Source: CBDUXP01 sp965371225 [NCBI: uncultured bacterium] (lineage in GTDB: Bacteria > Abyssobacteria > SURF-5 > CBDUXP01). From it: a DNA stretch of 43,869 nucleotides. The translations under genes were made by a program, and so were the position numbers. Where the stretch lies: the NCBI GenBank assembly GCA_965371225.1, contig CBDUXP010000032.1, forward strand, positions 1 to 43,869, given 5' to 3'. Position 1 is the stretch's first letter. Each line of letters begins with the position of its first letter. The notes under the pieces are model-generated. The model worked only from the letters and a program-made list of their open reading frames with translations, did not search any database and was not told where the DNA came from. Below are positions 1-8,786 of the stretch, piece by piece.

Positions 1-1
1 G

Positions 2-463
2 CCGCTGGACATGGTCACGCCGGTGGTGGGTGTGAACTTGATCGGAACGTTCATCGTGATTCGGCTCGCGCCGTCCGTGATGCTGACGAACGAGCCGGGC
101 GACAGCGGCGAGCGCGGCGTCATCGTCAACACGGCGTCGGTCGCGGCGTACGACGGGCAGATCGGGCAGGCGGCGTACTCGGCGTCAAAGGGTGGCGTCG
201 TGGGCATGACCCTGCCCATCGCCCGCGACCTGTCCAAGGCCGGCATCCGCGTGTGCACCATCGCCCCCGGCACGTTCGACACGCCCATGCTCGCCATGCT
301 GCCGGATCCGGCCCGGCAGGCGCTGGAGCAAGCGATTCCGTTCCCGTCGCGCTTGGGCCGACCGGTCGAATTTGCGTCGCTGGCGACCGAAATTGTGGAA
401 AACGGTTTCATGAACGGCGAAACGATTCGGTTGGACGGCGCGATCCGCATGGCCCCGCGCTAG
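2..463 (+). CDS. SDR-family dehydrogenase, 3-hydroxyacyl-CoA dehydrogenase type 2-like (5' partial)
   Basis: This is the C-terminal part of a classical short-chain dehydrogenase/reductase; the reading frame is open to the left edge, so the Rossmann NAD-binding glycine motif is missing from view. The visible part has the active-site Ser strand (VNTASVAA), the YSASK catalytic Tyr/Lys motif and the following PGTFDTPM segment. The run from GVIVNTAS to [12 protein letters not shown] closely resembles the 17-beta-HSD10 / 3-hydroxy-2-methylbutyryl-CoA dehydrogenase subgroup, which oxidises 3-hydroxyacyl-CoA with NAD+. The substrate is inferred from that resemblance only. An MFS transporter follows in the same direction, after a gap holding a candidate promoter, so the two may be separate units. 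Confidence 0.85.
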   Translation, partial: PLDMVTPVVGVNLIGTFIVIRLAPSVMLTNEPGDSGERGVIVNTASVAAYDGQIGQAAYSASKGGVVGMTLPIARDLSKAGIRVCTIAPGTFDTPMLAMLPDPARQALEQAIPFPSRLGRPVEFASLATEIVENGFMNGETIRLDGAIRMAPR

Positions 464-494
464 GCCGCACCGACCCGGATCGCGGCCCGAAAGC

Positions 495-524
495 TTGGCA
501 CCCGCCCGGCGGATCGGATAGGCT
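495..524 (+). promoter_or_regulatory. candidate sigma-70-like promoter for the MFS gene
   Basis: TTGGCA at 495-500 and TAGGCT at 519-524 are separated by 18 bases, in the gap between the SDR stop and the MFS start. A transcript would begin near 531, giving a short leader with a purine-rich GAGAGGGGGA site just before the ATG at 548. The -35 box matches five of six consensus bases but the -10 box is weak. Confidence 0.4.
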
Positions 525-547
525 GCCCCCGCTTCGAGAGGGGGAGC

Positions 548-1873
548 ATGAGCGACGACCAGGCGCCCGAACCTGCGGCGCCGGCCTCAGCGGCGAACAC
601 GGCGGAGGGGTTCGCCCCCACACCCGGGTACGCGAACTACGTCCTGGTGCTGCTGTTTGTCGTCTACATTTTCAATTTCATCGACCGGCAGATCCTCGCC
701 ATCCTGCTCGACCCCATCAAGGAAGAGCTCGGCGCCAGCGACACCCAAATGGGGTTCCTGACTGGGTTCGCATTTGCGCTCTTCTATACCTTCGCGGGGA
801 TCCCCATCGCGCGTGCGGCGGACTCGGGCGTGCGGCGCACGATCATCTCGATCGGCATCGCGGTGTGGAGTCTCATGACCGCGGCATCCGGCCTTATCCG
901 GACGTTCCCGCAGCTCGCGCTCGCCCGCATCGGCGTCGGGATCGGCGAAGCGGCCTTCGTTCCCCCCGCGCACTCGCTCATAAGCGACTATTTCCCCCCC
1001 AAACGCCGCGCGACCGCGTTCGCAGTGTTCTCCATGGGCATTTACGTCGGCGTCGCGATGGGGTTCCTCATCGGTGGATGGATTTCGGAGCTGTCCAGTT
1101 GGCGCATGGCGTTCGTCGTCGTGGGGCTGCCGGGGTTGGTCATGGCCGTGATTGTGCGCCTCTCGGTACGCGAACCCCCCCGCGGTCATTCCGAGGTGGT
1201 GGCGATGGATGCCGATACGGTGTCCACGGGCGAAGTGTTCCGGTTCATGTGGGGCTTACGCTCCTTCCGGCATCTCTGTTTGGCCGCCGCTCTGCATTCC
1301 TTTGGCGGGTATGCCTTCGCCAACTGGGGGCCGGCGTTCTTCCATCGGGTGCATCACATGTCCCCCGGGGAAATCGGCACTTGGCTGAGCATTACCCTGG
1401 GTCTCGGGGGTGCGGCGGGCTCCATGCTCGGCGGGATTATGGCGGACCGCCTCGCCCAACGGGATCAACGCTGGCAAATGTACCTGCCCGCCATCGCCAC
1501 CATCGCCTCCATTCCCGCGGTCTTCGTCATTCTGCTCGCGCCGACCAAACTCCCGTCCCTGCTGTTCCTGGTTCCGAACGCGATTCTGGGGGCCATGTGG
1601 TTTGGCCCCATTTTCGCCACGACGCAGGGGCTGGCCAAGCTGCGCATGCGCGCAATAGCGTCCGCCATCCTCGTGTTTGTGATCAACCTGATCGGCCTGG
1701 GGCTTGGTCCGCAGGCGGTGGGCATCATGAACGACCTGGTGTTTGCCCGCTTTGGCGACGAGGCCGTGCGCTATTCGCTCCTGGTGATTGTGGTGGCGAA
1801 TCTCTGGTCCGCGACGCACTTCTATCTGGCGAGTCGCACCATCCGCGCCGATCTCAAGGTGAAAGACGCGTAA
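548..1873 (+). CDS. MFS transporter, Spinster-like
   Basis: A 441-residue major facilitator superfamily permease of the inner membrane. After about 30 soluble residues the protein is hydrophobic throughout, with loops that fit 12 transmembrane helices. The first helix region reads YIFNFIDRQILAILL and is followed by a long conserved loop and ARIGVGIGEAAFVPPAHSL, both typical of the Spinster-like subfamily often found beside lipid, aromatic or xenobiotic catabolism genes. The substrate cannot be deduced. The start is supported by a GAGAGGGGGAGC stretch directly before the ATG. It is convergent with the aldo/keto reductase gene, only 23 bases away. A longer overlapping frame on the same strand is a high-G+C shadow. 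Confidence 0.9.
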   Translation: MSDDQAPEPAAPASAANTAEGFAPTPGYANYVLVLLFVVYIFNFIDRQILAILLDPIKEELGASDTQMGFLTGFAFALFYTFAGIPIARAADSGVRRTIISIGIAVWSLMTAASGLIRTFPQLALARIGVGIGEAAFVPPAHSLISDYFPPKRRATAFAVFSMGIYVGVAMGFLIGGWISELSSWRMAFVVVGLPGLVMAVIVRLSVREPPRGHSEVVAMDADTVSTGEVFRFMWGLRSFRHLCLAAALHSFGGYAFANWGPAFFHRVHHMSPGEIGTWLSITLGLGGAAGSMLGGIMADRLAQRDQRWQMYLPAIATIASIPAVFVILLAPTKLPSLLFLVPNAILGAMWFGPIFATTQGLAKLRMRAIASAILVFVINLIGLGLGPQAVGIMNDLVFARFGDEAVRYSLLVIVVANLWSATHFYLASRTIRADLKVKDA

Positions 1874-1896
1874 GCCTGGGGCGCTGAGCCCTTCGG

Positions 1897-3354
1897 CTAC
1901 ACGCTGACGGTGAGCGCCGAGGCGTCAGCGGTTTCACCCGCGGTATCTACCGTGCGCACCACGTACGTGTGGGTGCCCGCGTCCCCGGCGTAGTCGAATG
2001 CATCATCGAGGAGGAAGCGATGCCGGGTCCACTGGGGGGTATGGGGCACGCTCCCGATCACTTCCCCGTCCCGCAGGACGTCGTACCGGTCGATCGCGTG
2101 ACTCCCGGCGTACGCGGTGTCCCAGGACACGCGTACGGCGCGCCGCGCGAACATGTGCATGCTCGTATCCACCTCCGCCCCCACGTTGCGCGGGGCCGTG
2201 AGGCCGACGAAGGGGCGCTGGAAGTAACTGTTGGCTTCGTCCACCTGCGCCTTGCGCGCCAGTTCCTCGACTTCCGCGCATGACTCGTGGGACAGGGGAA
2301 CTTCGAGTTGCGCGGCGGCAATGTTTGCGGTGAGCTGGCACTTGCTGGCGTCGTCCGAGTTGTCGATCTGCCCAATGCCGAGGATCGCGGTCGTGACGCC
2401 GGGAATCGACAGGGCGTACTGCACCAGGGGTGCACTGGGCAGCACCTCCGAGCCGACTTCGCGATAGACGTCCTCGCTCTCGCTCGAGAACTTCGCGTCC
2501 TTGTGGTAGTACGCCGCGTCCGCGAAGACCTTCATGGCGATAATGCCCATGCCCGCAGCCGCCGCGACCGGAATCGCATTGTGCTGATGGCAGCAGTAGA
2601 GGCGGTCGCTGGGGTTCAGCGCTACGAGGATCGTATCCAGAATGCGCTGCTCGTCCCGCTGGATCGCGTAGATGTGCGCGGGCGAACTCCAGTGGCCGGT
2701 GATCCCGAGGTGGCGCACCAGCTGCTCGTGCTTCGGATTGGTCCCGGTGTGGTTCGTCCCGTCCCGCAGGTCGAGCAAGCCCGCCAGGGCGCCAAGCCAG
2801 GGCCGGTCCGGGCTGGGATCGTCCAGCCCCTCGTAGAGCATGTCTACTTCATCCATGGAGTTGATGTTGTGGGTTTGAATGCAGTCCAGGTACGCGTCCT
2901 CGGGATAGCCTCCCTGGCCGTCGCCGAACATGAGGCTCAGCGACCGGCGCACGTCGTCCACCGCGGATTGCACGTTGAAGTCCGGCCCCATGCCTTCGCT
3001 GAAGCTCGTGCGGAATCGCTCGCCCTCCGGAGTGCGCGTGGTGCGCATGTGCGTTTTCGAGGCGAGGAAGATGCCCGCCCGCGCCGCCGGATCGTACTCC
3101 GGCGCGTCCCGGTGCAACCCCAGATTCCGGAACGCCTTCCCGAAATTCTCCTGACTCGGGCCGTACACGTTCGACGTGTCGTAGTACGTGACGCCGCACC
3201 GGTAGGCCTTCTCGATGATCGCCACGGGATCCATCCCCTCCGGCGTCCACTGGATGGACGCTTGCCCGCCCAGTCCGAACGTGGTCACCGGCCGGCCGGT
3301 GCGGCCCAGGACGCGAGACACGAGGGTGGTGGTTTCAGTGGTCGTGGGGCTCAT
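1897..3354 (-). CDS. aldo/keto reductase with C-terminal fibronectin-III-like domain
   Basis: A 485-residue protein. Residues about 15-380 form an aldo/keto reductase barrel with the catalytic tetrad in place: Asp59 and Tyr64 in YDTSNVYG, Lys100 in LASKTH and His162 in QTHNIN. Such enzymes reduce carbonyls with NAD(P)H in the cytoplasm. Residues about 403-485 are different: alternating strands with RVSWD, YDVLRDGEVIG and HTYVVRTVDTAG fit a fibronectin type III-like beta sandwich, unusual for an AKR. No signal peptide is visible. The ATG at 3354 is chosen because AAGGAG lies a few bases upstream. The frame stays open further upstream, but that extension crosses the divergent promoter region and does not resemble protein. 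Substrate unknown. Confidence 0.85.
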   Translation of the reverse strand: MSPTTTETTTLVSRVLGRTGRPVTTFGLGGQASIQWTPEGMDPVAIIEKAYRCGVTYYDTSNVYGPSQENFGKAFRNLGLHRDAPEYDPAARAGIFLASKTHMRTTRTPEGERFRTSFSEGMGPDFNVQSAVDDVRRSLSLMFGDGQGGYPEDAYLDCIQTHNINSMDEVDMLYEGLDDPSPDRPWLGALAGLLDLRDGTNHTGTNPKHEQLVRHLGITGHWSSPAHIYAIQRDEQRILDTILVALNPSDRLYCCHQHNAIPVAAAAGMGIIAMKVFADAAYYHKDAKFSSESEDVYREVGSEVLPSAPLVQYALSIPGVTTAILGIGQIDNSDDASKCQLTANIAAAQLEVPLSHESCAEVEELARKAQVDEANSYFQRPFVGLTAPRNVGAEVDTSMHMFARRAVRVSWDTAYAGSHAIDRYDVLRDGEVIGSVPHTPQWTRHRFLLDDAFDYAGDAGTHTYVVRTVDTAGETADASALTVSV

Positions 3355-3394
3355 GGGGGTCTCCTTCGCGGCGTAGCGCGCAGCCGGGAGCCTC

Positions 3395-3423
3395 ATTGTT
3401 TTCATAAAGTCTCCCGCTGGCAA
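3395..3423 (-). promoter_or_regulatory. candidate promoter for the aldo/keto reductase gene
   Basis: On the minus strand TTGCCA (3423-3418) and AACAAT (3400-3395) are spaced by 17 bases. A start near 3388 would leave a leader of about 34 bases before the ATG at 3354, which carries an AAGGAG site. The -10 box is only a moderate match. Confidence 0.4.
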
Positions 3424-3449
3424 GGTCTGAGGGATGCGCGGGAACAGGC

Positions 3450-3478
3450 TTGAGCCGCCGCCGCCGCAGTGGTAGAAT
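3450..3478 (+). promoter_or_regulatory. sigma-70-like promoter of the amidase-lpxK operon
   Basis: TTGAGC at 3450-3455, a 17-base spacer and TAGAAT at 3473-3478 make a good housekeeping-type promoter in the gap between divergent genes. A start site near 3485 precedes the GTG start of the amidase gene at 3549. The genes from 3549 to 13062 are separated by at most 8 bases, so this promoter probably serves all nine. Confidence 0.6.
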
Positions 3479-3548
3479 GAGCTGAGCTGTAACGTCTGTT
3501 GCCACAATAGGTTACAGCAGAGAGCCCCGCGCCATCCCCACGTTACCC

Positions 3549-5120
3549 GTGTCGAACTCAATCGTGCGCTGCCTCGTGCTGGCCACTGGCGCCGCCGTCC
3601 TGGCCGCTGCCGGCCCCACCACCCGCGCGGCTGCCCAGGCGCCGCCCATCCCGCGCGTGGAGATCGAGGGGCAGTATCACGCTTTCTTGCCCCAGCTGTG
3701 CCAGCGCTACCAGGTGGATCTGGACTGGAATCCCGCCGCGGGCATCTGCATGCTGCGCAAGGATGACCGGCGGGTGGAGGGGCGGCTGACCAGCGCCCGG
3801 TGGCTGATCAATGGGCGGTTTGTGTTCGGCCACGGCCCATTGCGCGAATACCAGGACGTGCCCGTCGTGCTCATCGAGGACCTGGCCACGATCCTGGGGG
3901 GGGCGCTCGGCCGGGAGGTGGGGGCGGCGGAAGTCGCTGCGCTGTTCGGGCCGGTGCGCCCGGCGGTGCCGCAGGCGCCCCCGCCACCGGAGAAGCCGGC
4001 GCTGCAGAACGTTCGGAGCATTCCCTACCCCCGCTATACCCGTATCGTGCTCACCTTCAACGAGCCCGTGCAGTACGACGTGGTGCAAGAGCGCGACGGT
4101 CGGGTGCGGATCACGGTCCCGGACGTGCTTCTGGCGGCGGGTCCCGGGCCGCTCCAGATCGGCGATGAGGTGGTGCAGACGGTCGGGTGGCGGGACCGGG
4201 GCGATGGCGCCGAAATCACCATCGTCGTGGCGAAAGCGGACGCCGAGTACGACGCGTACTATTTAGAGGATCCCATCAGGTTGATCCTGGACTTCCAGCG
4301 CGCTACGGAGGCGGCCCCGTTCGTGGTGCCGGGGACAGGCGGCACCCCCGTGGTGCCCCAGGCCGACCAGCCGACCGTGGAAGTGGAGCCTCCGGCCGAA
4401 TTCACGACCGTGGTGGTGGACCCGGGCCACGGCGGGCGCGATCCGGGTGCACAGGGCCCCGCGGGCCTGTTCGAGAAGACGGTCACGCTCGCCATCGCGG
4501 AGAAGCTGAAAGCGCGCCTGGAGGCCCAGCTGGGTCTCCAAGTGGTGCTGACCCGCACCGGGGACTATCACGTGTCCCTGGCCGAGCGCACACAGATCGC
4601 GAACACGGCGCGGGCGGGCGCCCCGGCCGACCTGTTCATCAGTCTGCATACGAACTCTATCGCGAGCGTGCGTGCCAGCGGATTCGAGGCCTACTTCGTG
4701 TCCGAAGCGGTCGACCCCAGCGCGGAGGCCACGGCCGCGCTGGAGAATTCCGTGGTGGATTTCGACTCCGCGACACCGGACGGAGCGGATGACCTGCTGC
4801 GCGAGGTGCTGTGGGACCTGCAGTTCGCCGCGTTCACGGAAGAGAGCAACGCGATCGCGGTCCTCGCCCAGGAGCACCTGGGGCGGCGCCTGAGGATCGA
4901 GAACCGCGGGGTAAAGCAGGCGCCGTTTCTCGTCCTGAGCGGGTGCGCGATGCCGTCCGTGTTGATCGAAGTGGGCTTCATCTCCAACCCGACTGAGGAG
5001 GTGACTATCCAGAGTCGCGAATTCCAGAAGGACGTGGCCGCGGCCCTGACCAATACGGTGGCGGAGTACAAGGCGCGGCACGAGCGCCGGCTGGGTCTGG
5101 CGCAGGGCGACCGCCGGTGA
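3549..5120 (+). CDS. N-acetylmuramoyl-L-alanine amidase with AMIN domain
   Basis: A 523-residue exported peptidoglycan hydrolase that cleaves the bond between MurNAc and the stem peptide. A signal peptide (residues 1-30, ending AAAQ) is followed by a region of about 35-135 with no clear match, an AMIN-like domain (about 153-252) that in this family targets the enzyme to the septum or pilus sites, a Pro-rich linker, and an Amidase_3 domain (about 286-510). Zinc and catalytic residues are visible: His294 in DPGHGG, Glu309, His367 in SLHTN, and the late Glu in VLIEVGFISN. The start is GTG. It is first in the operon and overlaps the GerMN gene by four bases (GTGA). An amc/AmiC-like role in daughter cell separation is inferred. 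Confidence 0.92.
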   Translation: MSNSIVRCLVLATGAAVLAAAGPTTRAAAQAPPIPRVEIEGQYHAFLPQLCQRYQVDLDWNPAAGICMLRKDDRRVEGRLTSARWLINGRFVFGHGPLREYQDVPVVLIEDLATILGGALGREVGAAEVAALFGPVRPAVPQAPPPPEKPALQNVRSIPYPRYTRIVLTFNEPVQYDVVQERDGRVRITVPDVLLAAGPGPLQIGDEVVQTVGWRDRGDGAEITIVVAKADAEYDAYYLEDPIRLILDFQRATEAAPFVVPGTGGTPVVPQADQPTVEVEPPAEFTTVVVDPGHGGRDPGAQGPAGLFEKTVTLAIAEKLKARLEAQLGLQVVLTRTGDYHVSLAERTQIANTARAGAPADLFISLHTNSIASVRASGFEAYFVSEAVDPSAEATAALENSVVDFDSATPDGADDLLREVLWDLQFAAFTEESNAIAVLAQEHLGRRLRIENRGVKQAPFLVLSGCAMPSVLIEVGFISNPTEEVTIQSREFQKDVAAALTNTVAEYKARHERRLGLAQGDRR

Positions 5121-5710
5121 GCCCGACCCCGCGCCTTCGGCGATTGCTCATCGCCGGCTGGGGCCTCAGCCTGGGGCTGCTGCTCCTGCTGGGGGCCATC
5201 CTGGTGCGGAATCTGCTGGGGGGCGAGGCGGGGGGGGTATTTGGCGTCCTGGCCGGCACGCCGCCGGAGCAGCCGACCGAGCGGCCGATCACGTTGTATT
5301 TCGCGGTGCCCGGCGCGGAGGGGCTCCGGGGCGAGGCGCGGCTGCTCCCGATTCTGGCGACCGCCCCGGACGACATTCGGGCCTCCGTCGAAGCGCTCAT
5401 CGGGGGTCCGCGGCGGGACTTGACGCCCACGGTCGATGCCCGCGTCCGCCTGCTGAACGTGTACGTGCTCGACCGCACCGTCGTGCTCGACTTCAGCGCG
5501 GAGATCCAAACGACCCATACGGGGGGCAGCATCAACGAGCTGCTGACGATCTACTCCCTGGTCAATACGATTACGCACAACTTCAACGCCGTCGACGCCG
5601 TGAAATTGCTGGTGGAGGGCGAAGAGATCGAGACCCTGAACGGGCACGTGGATACCCGGTTTCCCTTCCGCGCCAATCCCGACTGGATTCTTCCGGAGTA
5701 CACCTCATGA
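5117..5710 (+). CDS. GerMN-domain protein, membrane anchored
   Basis: A 197-residue protein with one N-terminal hydrophobic segment (about residues 9-33) and then a GerMN-type domain: TLYFAVPGAEGL, an R-I-x-E-like helix region APDDIRASVEALIGGP, NVYVLDRTVVLDFS, and a closing helix plus VKLLVEGEEIETLNGHVD. GerMN domains occur in spore germination protein GerM and in many Gram-negative proteins encoded next to amidases, where they may bind envelope polymers. I see no lipobox. The gene starts on a GTG overlapping the amidase stop and ends overlapping the murI start, so the three are translationally coupled. The tie to cell-wall remodelling rests on domain and context. Confidence 0.85.
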   Translation: MSPTPRLRRLLIAGWGLSLGLLLLLGAILVRNLLGGEAGGVFGVLAGTPPEQPTERPITLYFAVPGAEGLRGEARLLPILATAPDDIRASVEALIGGPRRDLTPTVDARVRLLNVYVLDRTVVLDFSAEIQTTHTGGSINELLTIYSLVNTITHNFNAVDAVKLLVEGEEIETLNGHVDTRFPFRANPDWILPEYTS

Positions 5711-6501
5711 ATCCCCTCGGCCCGATCGGCGTGTTCGATTCCGGCCTCGGCGGCCTGACGGTGGTCGGAGCGATTCTCCGCGAACTCCCGGGATTGGATC
5801 TCCTCTACTTCGGCGACACCGCCCGCATCCCGTACGGCACGAAGTCCCCGGCCACGGTGGTCCGGTACGCGCGTGAGATCGCGGGGGTGTTGCTCGGTGA
5901 AGGCGCGCGTGTGCTCGTGGTGGCGTGCAACACGGCGTCCGCCGTCGCGTTGGAAGCGCTCCAATCCCACGTGGACGTGCCGGTGCTGGGCGTCCTCGAA
6001 CCGGGCGCCCAGGCGGCGATTGCGGCTACGCACAGCGGGCGCATCGCGGTGCTCGGCACCCCCTCCACCGTCGGGAGCGGCGCGTACGCGAAGGCATTGC
6101 AGCGGCTCCGCCCCGACGTGCAGGTCCAGCAGATCGCGTGCCCGCTCTTCGTGCCCCTCGTGGAAGAGCAGTGGCTGAGCGGGCCCGTGCCGGAGCAGGT
6201 GGCGGACCACTATCTCGCGGCGCTGGATCCGCTGGTCGACACCATCATTCTCGGCTGTACCCACTATCCCTTACTCAAACCGTTGTTGCAGGCACGGGTC
6301 GGGCCGGGCATCACGTTGATCGATTCGGCGGCCGCGTCGGCGTCGGCCCTGCGCGCGTTGGTGGCGCCCGACGGGTGGCAGCCCCCCGCATCGGTGCCCA
6401 CTATTCGCGCCATGGCCAGCGATGCGCCGGAGGCCTTTGCCTGCGCCGGCGCCGCGTTCCTCGGCTGCCCGCTGACCTCCGTCGAGTGGAGGCCCCTGTA
6501 A
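5707..6501 (+). CDS. murI: glutamate racemase
   Basis: A 264-residue cytoplasmic enzyme that converts L-glutamate to D-glutamate for the peptidoglycan stem peptide without a cofactor. Both catalytic cysteines are visible: Cys74 in VACNTAS and Cys184 in LGCTHYPLL. The substrate-binding FDSGLGGLTV at the N-terminus and DTARIPYGTK also match the family, and the length is normal. The ATG overlaps the stop of the GerMN gene, and the deacetylase gene starts one base after its stop. Precursor supply thus sits beside an amidase and a putative envelope-sugar deacetylase in the same transcript. Confidence 0.95.
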   Translation: MNPLGPIGVFDSGLGGLTVVGAILRELPGLDLLYFGDTARIPYGTKSPATVVRYAREIAGVLLGEGARVLVVACNTASAVALEALQSHVDVPVLGVLEPGAQAAIAATHSGRIAVLGTPSTVGSGAYAKALQRLRPDVQVQQIACPLFVPLVEEQWLSGPVPEQVADHYLAALDPLVDTIILGCTHYPLLKPLLQARVGPGITLIDSAAASASALRALVAPDGWQPPASVPTIRAMASDAPEAFACAGAAFLGCPLTSVEWRPL

Positions 6502-6502
6502 G

Positions 6503-7732
6503 ATGCGCGACCGCGCCATGCAGATCTTCATCGCGGCCGGGGTCCTGCTGGCGTTGGGCGCGCTCGTGCTGGTCGGCCTCCGCCTGCGGAGCGATTGGCA
6601 GCGCGCGGAACGGGCCCTCCTGGCCGACCAAGCCATTGCCCTCGTGAATACCGCCATCGCCACTGCGCCCGCGGGGACGGTCGCGGTGCAGCGGCGCGAC
6701 GTCACCATGCGGCGATCGGCGGAGGCCACCTGGTCCGAAGGGGAGTTCGTCTTGGCCGCGCCACGCGCGGTGGCCGCCGCGCTGCGGGAACGCGCGCGGG
6801 CGCTGGCGCTCCCCCTCGGCCTGACTCTGGCGGACGATGGCGAGTGGGAAGAAGACGCCCACACCATGCAACGCTGGTCCGTGCGGGAGGGCGGGAAGCC
6901 GCTCGTGCGCGTGCTCGTCCGCCTGACGGAGCCGCCATTGGACGGGGACACCGCGCAGGGCCCAGAGCCGAAGCGCGCCGGGCCGGCGTCCACGTTCGCC
7001 GTTCACGCGCCGGACGGCGGCCTGGTTACGCTGGCGGCCCTGCCACCGCTGACCTATCAGCCGGTGCTCCGGCCGTGCCCGCCGCAGGCCGCCATTATCA
7101 TCGATGACTTGGGGTACGTCTGGTCGACGGCGCGCGCGTTCCTCGACTTCGATAGACCGTTAACGCTCGCCGTGTTTCCCCACCTGGAGCACTCGAGTCG
7201 GATTGCGGCTGTGGCACGCGCCGGCGGCCGCGAGATCATGATGCACCTGCCCATGGAATCGGAAGCGCGCCACGTTAACCTCCATACGTTCCGGGGAGAC
7301 ATGGCCGACGAGGAGCTGCTCGCGGAATGGGAATCGGCGTTGGAGTCGCTGCCGGGCGTGGTCGGCGTGAACAATCACCAGGGGTCGATCATGACCACCG
7401 ACGCTGAGGCGATGACCCGGATCCTGGAGCAGGTGCGCGCCGCGAACCTGTTTTTCATCGACAGTCGGACGACGAAAGGCACGATCGCCCGGGCGACGGC
7501 CGAGGAACTCGGTCTCCCCACGAACGAGAACGATCTGTTCCTCGACAATGTCAAGGACGTCGAATATATTAAGCAGAAATGTCGCGAATTGGTGGCCCTC
7601 GCCCTCCTGCAAGGCGACGTAATCGGGATCGCGCACGCCCATCCTGCCACGTTGCAAGCGCTGCAGGAGGTCTTGCCCGAGTTTGATGCGGCGGGGGTCC
7701 AGCTCGTGTACGTGTCCGCCCTCGTAAACTGA
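6503..7732 (+). CDS. divergent polysaccharide deacetylase family protein
   Basis: A 409-residue protein with an N-terminal membrane anchor (about residues 7-27), a long variable region, and from about residue 195 a divergent polysaccharide deacetylase domain (formerly DUF610). Family motifs are AIIIDDLGY with paired Asp201/Asp202, LAVFPHLEHS, MMHLPMES, GVNNHQGS, FFIDSRTT and the closing GDVIGIAHAHP. The fold is that of carbohydrate esterase 4 (NodB). The substrate in this subfamily is unsettled, and the membrane anchor puts the domain in the periplasm. It lies between murI and tsaD, with one-base gaps on both sides; a GGAGG site sits inside the end of murI. Confidence 0.85.
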   Translation: MRDRAMQIFIAAGVLLALGALVLVGLRLRSDWQRAERALLADQAIALVNTAIATAPAGTVAVQRRDVTMRRSAEATWSEGEFVLAAPRAVAAALRERARALALPLGLTLADDGEWEEDAHTMQRWSVREGGKPLVRVLVRLTEPPLDGDTAQGPEPKRAGPASTFAVHAPDGGLVTLAALPPLTYQPVLRPCPPQAAIIIDDLGYVWSTARAFLDFDRPLTLAVFPHLEHSSRIAAVARAGGREIMMHLPMESEARHVNLHTFRGDMADEELLAEWESALESLPGVVGVNNHQGSIMTTDAEAMTRILEQVRAANLFFIDSRTTKGTIARATAEELGLPTNENDLFLDNVKDVEYIKQKCRELVALALLQGDVIGIAHAHPATLQALQEVLPEFDAAGVQLVYVSALVN

Positions 7733-7733
7733 G

Positions 7734-8786
7734 ATGCGCGTCCTCGGCATCGAAACGTCCTGCGATGAAACCGGCGTCGCCGTGTTGGAGACGGGGCCGG
7801 ACGGGCCACGCCTGCTGGCAAACCGGGTGGCGTCTCAGACCGATCTGCACGCCGCCTATCACGGCGTCGTTCCCGAGCTGGCCTCGCGCACACACGAAGT
7901 CACCCTGCCGCCCCTCCTCGGGCGCACCCTCGCAGATGCGGGATGCACGCTGGCCGACCTGGACCTGGTGGCGGTCACCCAGGGGCCCGGGCTGGTAGGG
8001 GCGCTCCTCGTGGGCCTCAATTTCGCCAAGGCGGTGGCCTACGCGTGCGGCCTGCCCGTGGTCCCCGTGCACCACCTGGAGGGCCACCTCTGGGCGAACT
8101 GGCTCGACCGTCCACCGCCCGGTGCGCCGTTCGTGTCGCTCCTCGTGTCCGGCGGCCACACGGAACTCTGGTACAGTACGGGACCGCTGGCGCATCGGCG
8201 GCTGGGCCGCACGCGTGACGATGCGGCGGGTGAAGCCTTCGACAAGCTGGCGACGTTGCTCGGTCTCGGCTATCCGGGCGGTCCGGCCATCAGCCGCGCC
8301 GCCGAGGGCCGGCCGAACACGACCTTGAATTTTCCACGCCCCATGTTGCACGACCCCAGTTTGGATTTCAGTTTCAGCGGGTTGAAGACACACGTGCTCT
8401 ACCACGTGCGCGGCGACCGGCCGAACGATCCCGTCCCGCCCGCGCCCGACGCGGTGGGCGAGATCGCGGCGAATGTGCAAACGGCCATCGTCGATGTGCT
8501 GGTGGCGAAGACGCGGCGCGCACTGGAAGTGACCGGAGCGCGGCACGTGGTTGGCGCCGGCGGCGTGATGGCGAACGGCGAGCTGCGCGCCCGACTGGCC
8601 GCCGAGTGCGACGCGGAGGTCAGCGTGCCCCCGCTCGCGCTCTGTATCGACAATGGTGCGATGATCGCCGCCGCAGGCGCCGCGCGCTTCTGCGCAGGGG
8701 TGCAGGCGGACTTGACCTTAAACGCACATCCGGCGCTCCCCCTGCCGGATTCCATCGAAGGCGCCACATGCGCATTGGTACCCTAA
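7734..8786 (+). CDS. tsaD: tRNA N6-adenosine threonylcarbamoyltransferase
   Basis: A 350-residue ASKHA-fold enzyme that transfers the threonylcarbamoyl group to A37 of ANN-decoding tRNAs, working with TsaB, TsaE and TsaC, none of which is in the window. Diagnostic motifs are the N-terminal LGIETSCDETGVAV, the metal-binding HHLEGHLWA, SGGHTEL, and the late Asp in CIDNGAMIA (usually NAAM). Length is normal. The ATG lies one base after the deacetylase stop, and the end overlaps dusB by 19 bases. It pairs two tRNA-modification genes in the middle of an envelope operon. Confidence 0.96.
   Translation: MRVLGIETSCDETGVAVLETGPDGPRLLANRVASQTDLHAAYHGVVPELASRTHEVTLPPLLGRTLADAGCTLADLDLVAVTQGPGLVGALLVGLNFAKAVAYACGLPVVPVHHLEGHLWANWLDRPPPGAPFVSLLVSGGHTELWYSTGPLAHRRLGRTRDDAAGEAFDKLATLLGLGYPGGPAISRAAEGRPNTTLNFPRPMLHDPSLDFSFSGLKTHVLYHVRGDRPNDPVPPAPDAVGEIAANVQTAIVDVLVAKTRRALEVTGARHVVGAGGVMANGELRARLAAECDAEVSVPPLALCIDNGAMIAAAGAARFCAGVQADLTLNAHPALPLPDSIEGATCALVP

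Noticed and set aside
253-1887. Long plus-strand ORF of 544 codons overlapping the MFS gene
   Set aside because: It is rich in Arg, His and Gly with no family motif, and the overlapping frame is a clear transporter with a ribosome site. Such long shadows are expected at this G+C content.
2287-3453. 388-codon plus-strand ORF antisense to the aldo/keto reductase
   Set aside because: The minus-strand frame has the AKR tetrad and a ribosome site; this one has no recognisable domain.
3355-3561. N-terminal extension of the aldo/keto reductase by 69 residues
   Set aside because: It crosses the divergent promoters, contains low-complexity sequence and lacks a ribosome site; the ATG at 3354 has AAGGAG.
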